5,512 nt of DNA from Streptomyces speibonae (GTDB taxonomy: Bacteria; Actinomycetota; Actinomycetes; Streptomycetales; Streptomycetaceae), in contig KL568626.1 in assembly GCA_000715605.1 (NCBI GenBank), forward strand, positions 59,055 through 64,566, in the 5' to 3' direction. The translations under genes and the position numbers were made by a program. The number at the start of each line of letters is the position of its first letter. Position 1 is the first letter of the stretch. The notes under the pieces were generated by a model. That model made no database searches, had not been told where the DNA came from, and was given only the letters and a program-made list of their open reading frames with translations. Below are positions 1-5,512 of this stretch, piece after piece.

Positions 1-2
1 AG

Positions 3-21
3 AGATGTGTATAAGAGACAG
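3..21 (+). other. Nextera/Tn5 mosaic-end adapter left at the contig edge (not genomic)
   Basis: Bases 3-21 read AGATGTGTATAAGAGACAG, the 19-base mosaic end used in Nextera tagmentation libraries. It is AT-rich against the GC-rich DNA that begins at base 22. The pknG reading frame passes through it without a stop, so an automatic translation would add adapter residues (Cys-Leu-Leu-Tyr-Thr in the pknG direction, Met-Cys-Ile-Arg-Asp in the other). Bases 1-2 (AG) fit neither standard Nextera arm (TC or GG), so their origin is unclear. Genomic sequence should be taken to start at base 22. Confidence 0.97.
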
Positions 22-2240
22 GCCGTGTAGTGGATGGAGGACTCCGGAACCGACTCCAGGGTCCGCACGGCACCCCCGCGGTCCCCGGCCGCCAACTGGA
101 CCCGGGCCAGCCCGAACGCGGCGCTCACATAGCTCGGATCGGTCGCCCACACCAGGCGGTAGTACTCCGCGGCGTTGTCCAACTGGCCCAGTACCTCCGC
201 GCACAGGGCCAGTGCCAGCTTCGGCGCGATCTCGCCCGGGAAGGCGTCGTAGATCGCGTCGAAGGCGAGCGCGGCGCTCTCGTGGTCGCCGGTGACCAGC
301 GCGGCGACGCCCCGGTACCAGACCACCCGCCAGTCGTCGGGGTCGTGTTCCTCCACGGCGCGCAGCGTCTCCAGCGCGACGGCCCACTCGCCGGTCTCCA
401 GCCGGGCGCGGACCTCGCGCAGCCGGGTCTCGGTCGACGGGGCGGGCGCCCCGGCCAGCGCGTTGATCAGCTCACCGGGCGCGGACGTGAGCAGGCCCGC
501 GAGGAAACCCGCGTTGGGGTCGGACGGGTGGACGTGCGGCACGGGCAGCGCGAGCGCCGCGGTGGCGCAGTCGACCGGCTTGACGAGGGCGCCGGGCGCG
601 GGCAGCGCGGGAGGCGCGGAGGCCGTGGAAGCGGGTGCCGGGCGCGTTCTGCGGGAGGTCCGTGTCCTGGTGCCCAGCCGGGAGACGTCGCCCAGCGCGG
701 TGAACAACTCCGTGTCCGTCACCCGCGGTTCCGGCCCGAACAGCGGCGACAGCGCCGGGCGGGCCTGCCCCGACTGCAGCGAGACGACCTCGCGCAGCAC
801 GCCCGTCAGCTGCTCGGTCATCTCCTGCGCCGAGGCGAACCTGCGCGCGGGGTCCGGGTCGGTGGCCCGGACGAGGAGCCGGTAGAAGGACTCGTACTGC
901 CGGAACACCTCGATGGTGTCCGGGTCCGGCAGCGAGTCCACGTAGACCGTGGTGTAGCCCTGGAAGTCGAACGTCAGGACGGCGAGCGTACGGGCCACCG
1001 TGTACAGGTCCGACGCCACCGACGGGCCGACGTCGGCGACCTCCGGTGCCTGATAGCCGACCGTGCCGTAGATGGCCGACTCGTCGTCGTCCATCCGGCG
1101 CACCGCGCCCATGTCGATCAGCTTCAGCTCGTCCTCGGTCTGGATCGCGTTGTCGACCTTGAAGTCGCAGTACAGCAGGTTCCGGCTGTGCAGATGGCCG
1201 AGCGCCTCCAGCGCCTCGATGCCGTACGCGCACGCCTGCTCCACCGGCAGCGGATCGCGCCTCCCCTCCGGTGTGCGGCGGGCGTTGGCGATCTCCTTGA
1301 GCGACTTGCCGCCGACGTACTCCATGACGATGTAACCGTCGAGCGAACCGGTGCGCTGGTCCAGGTGCTCCACGAAGTTGTAGATCCGCACGATGTTGGC
1401 GTGCTCGATCTCCGCGAGGAACCGCCGCTCGGAGATCGCCGCCGCCATCGCGTCCTGGTCGCCCGTGTCCAGCAGGCCCTTGAGGACCACCCAGCGGTCC
1501 GAGACCGCCCGGTCCACGGCGAGGTAGATCCAGCCCAGACCGCCGTGCGCCAGACAGCCGACCACCTCGTACTGGCCGTGCACCACGTCCCCGGGCCGCA
1601 GCTTCGGCACGAACGAGTACGGGTGCCCGCACTTGGTGCAGAACCCCTCCGTACGCCCCGGCCGGCCGCTGCGGGCCCGCCCCACCGGCGCCCCGCAGTC
1701 CGAACGCGAGCAGAACCGCTTGCGTTCGGGCACCTCGGGGTGGTCCAGCACCATCGCCCGCGGATCCGGGCGCGGGATCGGCGGCACCTGCACCAGGCCG
1801 GCGCCCAGCCGCCCCCGGCTGCCGGAGGAGGAGGCACCGGCGCCGGAGCTGCGCACCGACACCGAGCGGTTCGACGCGCGGCCCGACAGCGAGCGGGACA
1901 GGCGGCCGGAGACCGAGCGGCGGGACTTCGACGACTGGGACGACGTACGGGAGCTGCGGCCGGTGGAGCGGGAGCCTCGTGAGCTTCCGGTGCCGCCGGA
2001 GTTGCCGGAGCCGGCGGAGTTGCCGGAGCCGGCGGAGCTGCCCGTGCCGTGGCCGCCGGACGTGAGGCCGGTCGGGGGTGAGACGACCAGGCCCCTGGGC
2101 GAGACAACCGGGGCCAGACCGCAGGTGTCGCAGTACAGTTCGCCGCCGCCGACGTCCTCGTACGTGCCCCCGCAGTCCGGGCGCTGACAGGTACGCGGTG
2201 CCGTACCGGCGTCGGGCTGCTGCTGCTCCGGCTCGCTCAT
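22..2240 (-). CDS. pknG: PknG-type serine/threonine protein kinase, 3' end cut off by the contig edge
   Basis: Soluble Ser/Thr kinase; in mycobacteria PknG phosphorylates the FHA protein GarA and so tunes 2-oxoglutarate and glutamate metabolism. Translated from ATG 2240, the frame is open to the adapter, giving about 739 residues. Order: zinc-ribbon-like Cys4 module (C18, C23, C37, C40); Gly/Ser then Ser/Arg-rich linker (about 48-147); second Cys4 module (C177, C182, C201, C204), the rubredoxin-like position of PknG; kinase domain about 221-485 with Gly loop GCLAHGGLGWIY (228-239), catalytic Lys 254, catalytic loop YCDFKVDN (D359, N364), DMG at 376-378 and APE at 398-400; Pro/Ala linker; helical TPR region from about 600. 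Catalytic residues are intact. YCD in place of HRD is typical of PknG, where mycobacteria have YND. Mycobacterial PknG has about 750 residues and lacks the first module, so roughly 80-100 C-terminal residues are probably missing. GGAGG lies 7 bases before the ATG. Last gene seen in the glnX-glnH cluster. Confidence 0.95.
1997..2037 (-). repeat. Two perfect 18-bp tandem copies inside pknG
   Basis: GTTGCCGGAGCCGGCGGA occurs at 2001-2018 and again at 2019-2036 (plus strand), with identity extending a few bases on either side. The unit is six codons, so it keeps the frame and encodes SAGSGN-type repeats within the Gly/Ser linker of PknG (about residues 68-82). It probably arose by slippage in a disordered segment. 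Confidence 0.85.
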
Positions 2241-2266
2241 GACCGCGCCTCCCCCTTGTCCCTCAT
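2237..2266 (-). CDS. Possible nine-codon coupling mini-ORF (MRDKGEARS)
   Basis: ATG at 2266-2264 overlaps the stop of the preceding 445-codon gene as ATGA, and its own TGA at 2239-2237 overlaps the pknG ATG at 2240-2238 in the same way. It therefore bridges the gap exactly in a third arrangement of stop-start overlaps. Its best upstream SD-like stretch, GGAGG, is about 11 bases from the ATG, which is far. A ribosome ending the upstream gene could reinitiate here and then again at pknG. It could equally be chance, since ATGA is short and pknG has its own strong SD. No function is claimed for the peptide. Confidence 0.25.
   Translation of the reverse strand: MRDKGEARS
2248..2252 (-). promoter_or_regulatory. 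Ribosome-binding site of pknG
   Basis: On the minus strand this reads GGAGG, with 7 bases before the ATG at 2240-2238. It fixes the pknG start at MSEPEQQQ. It lies within the 22-base gap after the preceding gene, so pknG can be translated from the same message. Confidence 0.85.
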
Positions 2267-3600
2267 GCGTCAGGCCCCCTCCGGTCGTCGGGCCCGTTCT
2301 GGCCCGGCACCCGCGGGGCGGCCCCCAACTGCTCCAGCGCCGCCTGCTGGTAGCGCAGCACCGCCTCCTCCGCGGCGCGCAGATCGCAGGGCGCGCTCCA
2401 CAGCATGCGGCGCGCCTTCTCGTACCGCTCCACCAGGAAGGGGTCTTCCGCCAGCCCGTGCCGGGCCACCTTCGCCTTGTACGCGTCCAGCCGGCCGCGC
2501 AGCTCCGCACGGACGGCCAGCGGCGCCGTGACCGCCGTCAACGACTCGCGGGCGCGCAGCAGTTCGTCCTCCGCCTTCTCCTCCAGCGACTCCAGGAGCG
2601 GGGACAGACGGTGCCACTGCGCGTGCCTGCGGTACTCGGCCGCCGTCGCCAACTGCTCCTGCAGAGCCGTCGGCGGACCGCTGACCACCGGTACCTCCGT
2701 CGCCGCGATCTTCGCCAGCACCTCGCCCCGGGCGGTGCGGGCCTCGGCGAGCGTGCGGTCGGCGCGGGACAGCACGTCACGCAGCCGGACGATCCTCTTC
2801 TCCGCGTCCTGACGCACCGTCAATACCGCGTCGATCTCCCTGCGTACGTCCTCCAGCGCCCGGGCCTCCCGGTCGTAGACCGTGGTGTCGGGCCTGCCGC
2901 CGCCCGGCGCGGAACTGCCTTCGGCGGGTTTCCAGAACGCGAGCGGGTCGGACACCACCTGCTCGCGCAGCTTCGTCAGCGTGCGGGTGATCCGCTCCAG
3001 GTCGTCACCCGCCGGGTGCTCGCCCGGGCGCACCCCCACCGAGTGCGCGAGCCGGCTCGTGCGCTGGAGTTCGGCGGCCAGTAAATCGATCCTCGCGGGC
3101 AGCGCCGACCACACCGCGTCCGCGGCCACGACCATGTCCAGCGAGGTCGCGTACAGCTCGTTCATGCGGTCGACGAGGGCGGCGAGCGAGTAGCGCTCGC
3201 TGAGTCTGCCGGGCTGGCCGCCGTGGAGAGTGGGCGCGTTGGCGGTCGCCGCCGCGCTGCCCGCGACCGTCACCGACTCGCCGCACAGCAGCTCCGTCAG
3301 CTCCACCAGGTCCTCCCGGCTGGACCAGCGGCGGCGGGCGCGGATCTCCCGGGCGGTGCGCAACGCGGCCGTGTACGCGTCGAAGTAGGTCCACAGCAGC
3401 GTGATCGACGCCTCCGTGGATCTCCAGCGCTCCTCGGTGAGGCCGGTGAGTTGCGCGCCCTCCAGGAGTCTTCGGCCCGCGTGGTCCTGCAGGGCGAGGA
3501 GCGAGGTCTCGATCGCCTCGTGCTCCGCGCCGAGCCGCGCCAGCGCACGGTCCACCTCGTCCCGGTCCAGTACCGGCCCGGTGGGGTCCGTGTCGGCCAT
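2263..3600 (-). CDS. Helical/coiled-coil protein of unknown function encoded between glnH and pknG
   Basis: 445 residues; I do not recognise a named domain. No signal peptide or membrane helix is visible, so it is probably cytoplasmic. It is rich in Ala, Leu, Arg and Glu in heptad-like patterns, with two helical halves (about 1-220 and 240-425) joined by a Pro/Gly/Ser linker (about 225-238). The second half, about 244-300 and 335-420, looks most like coiled coil. The C-terminal 20 residues are polar and probably disordered. The start is ATG 3600-3598, preceded by GAGAGGTGATC, strongly complementary to the 16S rRNA 3' end. Codon 173 (3084-3082) is TTA, the rare leucine codon read by the bldA tRNA in Streptomyces. 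Its position in the glnX-glnH-pknG cluster suggests a part in the same pathway, perhaps as a scaffold between GlnX and PknG; this is inference from context. The mycobacterial cluster has no gene at this place. Real coding status is well supported; function is unknown. Confidence 0.88.
   Translation of the reverse strand: MADTDPTGPVLDRDEVDRALARLGAEHEAIETSLLALQDHAGRRLLEGAQLTGLTEERWRSTEASITLLWTYFDAYTAALRTAREIRARRRWSSREDLVELTELLCGESVTVAGSAAATANAPTLHGGQPGRLSERYSLAALVDRMNELYATSLDMVVAADAVWSALPARIDLLAAELQRTSRLAHSVGVRPGEHPAGDDLERITRTLTKLREQVVSDPLAFWKPAEGSSAPGGGRPDTTVYDREARALEDVRREIDAVLTVRQDAEKRIVRLRDVLSRADRTLAEARTARGEVLAKIAATEVPVVSGPPTALQEQLATAAEYRRHAQWHRLSPLLESLEEKAEDELLRARESLTAVTAPLAVRAELRGRLDAYKAKVARHGLAEDPFLVERYEKARRMLWSAPCDLRAAEEAVLRYQQAALEQLGAAPRVPGQNGPDDRRGPDA
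3082..3084 (-). other. TTA leucine codon (possible bldA-dependent control point)
   Basis: In the frame of the 445-residue protein this triplet is TTA, encoding Leu 173 within R-I-D-L-L-A-A. TTA is very rare in Streptomyces and is read only by the bldA tRNA, which is most active late in growth. I found no other in-frame TTA in the genomic part of glnX, glnH or pknG; the one in the adapter is an artefact. Confidence 0.85.
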
Positions 3601-3601
3601 C

Positions 3602-3612
3602 GATCACCTCTC
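3602..3612 (-). promoter_or_regulatory. Strong ribosome-binding site of the 445-residue protein
   Basis: The minus strand reads GAGAGGTGATC followed by one base and ATG (3600-3598). It pairs over a long stretch with the usual anti-Shine-Dalgarno tail, with AGAGG as core. It supports the chosen start and independent initiation after the 109-base gap. Confidence 0.75.
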
Positions 3613-3630
3613 GCTGGGGAGTTGTTGATG

Positions 3631-3659
3631 CGGCTTGGGGCTCGCTCGGGTCGGCTTGG
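3631..3659. repeat. Short direct repeat CGGCTTGG, two copies 21 bp apart
   Basis: CGGCTTGG occurs at 3631-3638 and 3652-3659, start to start 21 bp, close to two helical turns. It lies between the G-run tract and the ribosome-binding site of the 445-residue gene. It could be an operator-like site, but eight-base matches in GC-rich DNA are weak evidence. Confidence 0.3.
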
Positions 3660-3667
3660 CTCTATTC

Positions 3668-3709
3668 GGGGTGGGGTGGGGTGGGGTGGGGGTGGTGGGG
3701 TGGTTGGGG
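3668..3709 (+). repeat. GGGGT repeat tract with G-quadruplex potential, between glnH and the next gene
   Basis: The plus strand holds seven runs of four or five G (3668-3671, 3673-3676, 3678-3681, 3683-3686, 3688-3692, 3697-3700, 3706-3709), the first five separated by single T bases. It directly abuts the glnH stop. Genes here run on the minus strand, so the template is G-rich and the mRNA is C-rich with almost no G. A quadruplex could form in the template, and the RNA resembles a Rho-utilisation stretch. The rest of the gap (3601-3667) shows no clear hairpin terminator or -10/-35 pair. Confidence 0.8.
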
Positions 3710-4834
3710 TCAGTCTTCTCGCAGGTACTCCGGGGGCGGGGGTTTCGACGCGGTGGGGTCCTCGCCCAGTGTCGCCGACAGCCAGTCCGCGTACGAGGCG
3801 TCCCAGCCGTCCGCGTCCTCACGGAAGTCGACCAGGATCTGGTTGACCCGGCGGACCAGGTCGTCCGCGTCCTCCTTCATCGCCACGCCGTAGTACTCGG
3901 TCGTGAACGCCTCACCCTTGAGCTCCACCGTCGGATCCTGCGCGGCCTGGCTGGCCGCGAGCGCCCCGTCGGTGACCACCGCGTTGACCTCCCCGAGTTG
4001 CAGCCGCACCAGACAGTCGAGCTGGTTGGGCACCGTCGTACTGATGTCCGTGGACTCCGGGAGCCGGCCCGCCTTCTTGTCCGCCTTCAGTTGCGTGTGC
4101 GCGGTCGATCCCGCCGCCGTGCATATCTTCTGGTCCGCGAGGGTCTTGTCGTACCCCTTGATCGACGAGGGCTTCGGGGCCAGGACCTGCTGCCCGGTCC
4201 TGAAGTACGGGGCGGAGAAGGCCACCTCCTGCATACGGTCGCAGTTGATCGTCATCGTACGGACGACCATGTCGACCCGGCCGCCCATGATCGCTTCCGT
4301 GCGCTGGTCGGTCGGGATCGCCTGGAACTGCACCGCGTTCGGGTCGCCGAGGATGTCCTCGGCTATGCGGTGCACCAAGTCGATGTCGAAGCCCTCGAGT
4401 TTGCCGGTCACGCCACTGTTGGGGTCGCGGTAGCCCCAGCGGTAGCTGTTCTGGTCCACCCCGACGCGCAGCTTGCGCTTCTCGCCCTCACGGTTCTTGA
4501 TCTCCTCGATCGTGGGGCCGTCGGCGGTGGAGGGGGGCAGCGTCTGCTTCTCCGGGTCGGTGCACTCCGCGTCGGCCCGGGCCTGGGTCGTTCGGCTCGC
4601 CCGGGACTGTGCGGGTGCGGCGGCGTCGGCGGGGCCGGAGGTGTTCGAGCCGTCGCGGTTCACGGAACCGGTGCAGGTCAGCATCAGGGCGAAGACCAGG
4701 GTGACGGCGCAGCCGGCCGCCATCGCTCCCACCCCGCCCCAGCCCCTCACGCCTGCCCGCAGGCGTCGTGCGGTCATCCTCGGCGTCCCCTTCGGCTCGG
4801 CCGGCCCCTTCGGGTGCGTTGCGTGCGCGTTCAT
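3710..4834 (-). CDS. glnH: GlnH-type amino-acid-binding protein, family 3 (probable Asp/Glu sensor)
   Basis: Extracytoplasmic solute-binding protein, 374 residues. In mycobacteria the equivalent binds acidic amino acids and signals through GlnX to PknG. The N-terminus has a basic stretch (19-30) and a hydrophobic core (about 33-53) ending at C54; a Pro/Ala/Ser/Thr linker leads to a binding domain at about 121-356. GFDIDLVHRIAEDI (148-161) matches the family-3 signature. By alignment with E. coli GlnBP, T195, R200 (alpha-carboxylate) and D289 sit at ligand positions. Cysteines 198, 238 and 274 may form a disulfide. The preceding residues MLT are a poor lipobox, so lipidation is uncertain. The ATG overlaps the glnX stop as ATGA, with GGAG 5 bases upstream. 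M20 (4777-4775), with AAGGGGA 8 bases upstream, is a plausible alternative giving a more usual signal length. No transporter permease or ATPase gene is adjacent, which fits a sensing role. Confidence 0.93.
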   Translation of the reverse strand: MNAHATHPKGPAEPKGTPRMTARRLRAGVRGWGGVGAMAAGCAVTLVFALMLTCTGSVNRDGSNTSGPADAAAPAQSRASRTTQARADAECTDPEKQTLPPSTADGPTIEEIKNREGEKRKLRVGVDQNSYRWGYRDPNSGVTGKLEGFDIDLVHRIAEDILGDPNAVQFQAIPTDQRTEAIMGGRVDMVVRTMTINCDRMQEVAFSAPYFRTGQQVLAPKPSSIKGYDKTLADQKICTAAGSTAHTQLKADKKAGRLPESTDISTTVPNQLDCLVRLQLGEVNAVVTDGALAASQAAQDPTVELKGEAFTTEYYGVAMKEDADDLVRRVNQILVDFREDADGWDASYADWLSATLGEDPTASKPPPPEYLRED

Positions 4835-5512
4835 CGGTACTCCGTCAGCCTGCGGCCGATGCCCAGCACCGAGCCCGCCGCGCCCAGCACCGCGAGGACC
4901 GCCGCGCCGGCCGGCAGGCCCGTCAGCGCGTCCCTGCCGTCGCCGGCCGCCTGCTTGAACTCGCGCTCCTCGTGCTTCAGCGCGGCGGCCAGGTTGTCAT
5001 CGACGCTGTCGAAGCACTCGCCCGTCGCGCCCTTCGCGCCGATCACCATGTCCAGCGCCTGCTGGTAGTTGCCGTTCTCGTCCTGCGTGCGTGCCGCCTT
5101 GTGACGCTTCTGCCACTCCGTCATATTGCCCACGGCCGCGGTGACCGGCTTCGCGCCGGCGTCGTCGTCCGCGAGGCGCTCGGCGCGGGCCAGGCCCTCG
5201 GCGAGGGTCTCCATGTCCTTGCCGAAGTCGTAGTCGTAGGCGTCGTACGTCTCCTCGCCCACCTTCGTCGTCTCCGCGCCGCGCGCCACCAGGGTCAGGT
5301 TCTCGTTGCCCCGGGCCTTCAGGGACGCGATGCGCGCGTCGTGCAGGACGTTGAGCGAGCGGACTCCGTGGTCGAAGGACTCGTTGAGGTTCGAGCGGGC
5401 GAGGGTGTGGCCTGCCGTCAGCCACAGCAGGACGATCGCGGCGGCCGCCGTCGCGGCCACGAGGCCGTGGTTGAGTACGCGGTTGGTGCGCAGGTAGTTG
5501 CGGCGCTGGGCC
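4831..5512 (-). CDS. glnX: GlnX-type membrane signalling protein, C-terminal part only
   Basis: Only the last 226 codons are in the window; the frame is open to the edge, so the start lies beyond it. Visible residues 1-17 are basic (AQRRNYLRTNR), then a hydrophobic helix (18-38), a charged, largely helical region of about 160 residues (39-198), a second hydrophobic helix (199-219) and a short basic tail (GRRLTEYR). The pattern indicates a cytoplasmic lead-in, an outside sensing domain and a short inside tail. GlnX in mycobacteria passes the state of GlnH to PknG across the membrane; identification here rests mainly on its fusion-like ATGA coupling to glnH and the pknG-containing context, plus matching topology. 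A GTG at 5460-5458 lies at the start of the first helix and is unlikely to be the true start because the open frame continues with a sensible basic pre-helix segment. Single Cys166 in the outside domain. Confidence 0.82.
   Translation of the reverse strand, partial: AQRRNYLRTNRVLNHGLVAATAAAAIVLLWLTAGHTLARSNLNESFDHGVRSLNVLHDARIASLKARGNENLTLVARGAETTKVGEETYDAYDYDFGKDMETLAEGLARAERLADDDAGAKPVTAAVGNMTEWQKRHKAARTQDENGNYQQALDMVIGAKGATGECFDSVDDNLAAALKHEEREFKQAAGDGRDALTGLPAGAAVLAVLGAAGSVLGIGRRLTEYR
4840..4843 (-). promoter_or_regulatory. Ribosome-binding site of glnH, inside the end of glnX
   Basis: The minus strand reads ACGGAG with five bases before the ATG at 4834-4832. It lies in the last codons of glnX, whose TGA (4833-4831) overlaps that ATG, an arrangement typical of translational coupling. 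It supports the upstream start over the internal M20. Confidence 0.7.

Noticed and set aside
337..368. Possible loss of kinase function because HRD reads YCD and DFG reads DMG
   Set aside because: The catalytic Asp residues are kept, and mycobacterial PknG has comparable changes (YND, DLG) while active; this is a family trait and not a defect. The numbers given here are PknG residue positions, not base positions.
472..1632. 386-codon minus-strand frame overlapping the kinase region
   Set aside because: It is on the same strand as pknG but in another frame; the pknG frame holds the Gly loop, catalytic Lys, YCD, DMG and APE motifs, while this one is low-complexity.
30..1982. 650-codon plus-strand open frame opposite pknG, and a similar 477-codon frame at 3635-5068
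   Set aside because: They lie antisense to genes with clear family motifs, have Arg/Gly/Ala/Pro-rich, motif-free products, and are expected in very GC-rich DNA where antisense stops are scarce. The second also runs through the GGGGT tract.
3601..3667. Promoter or intrinsic terminator between glnH and the third gene
   Set aside because: I found no convincing -10/-35 pair and no GC hairpin followed by a T run in the mRNA sense; only the G-run tract and a weak direct repeat are supported.
5306..5497. Small plus-strand frame at the right edge
   Set aside because: It is antisense to the first GlnX membrane helix and shows no recognisable motif or ribosome-binding site.

Overview
The window looks like a fragment of a streptomycete-type actinobacterial chromosome. 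It has very high GC, codons ending mostly in G or C, GGAGG-type ribosome-binding sites, long antisense shadow frames, and proteins that match my memory of Streptomyces PknG and its neighbours. This is recognition by eye; no database was searched. One edge is not genomic: bases 3-21 are the Nextera transposase mosaic end, so the contig stops inside a gene in a library adapter.

All four genes lie on the minus strand and are read from right to left. (1) 5512-4831 is the 3' part of glnX, a membrane protein with two visible transmembrane helices around a helical outside domain; its start lies beyond the window. (2) 4834-3710 is glnH, a family-3 amino-acid-binding protein with a membrane-targeting N-terminus, joined to glnX by an ATGA overlap. 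(3) After a 109-base gap with a striking run of GGGGT units, 3600-2263 encodes a 445-residue soluble helical/coiled-coil protein of unknown function. It carries the only TTA codon found in the genomic coding sequence. (4) After 22 bases, 2240 down to the adapter is pknG, a Ser/Thr kinase with two zinc-ribbon-like Cys4 modules, an atypical kinase domain and the beginning of a TPR region, cut near residue 739.

In mycobacteria glnX-glnH-pknG is an established amino-acid-sensing cluster. GlnH binds acidic amino acids outside the cell, GlnX carries the signal across the membrane, and PknG phosphorylates the FHA protein GarA to control glutamate and 2-oxoglutarate metabolism. The order here is the same except for the inserted coiled-coil gene, which makes that protein a candidate extra component, for example an adaptor between GlnX and PknG.

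The main points for a second look are that inserted protein, its TTA codon (possible bldA control, with polarity on pknG), the G-run tract upstream of it (C-rich in the mRNA), the duplicated zinc ribbon and Ser/Arg-rich linker in PknG, a nine-codon mini-ORF joining the third gene to pknG, and the unusual lipobox of GlnH. I saw no RNA gene, mobile element, CRISPR array, clear promoter or hairpin terminator.
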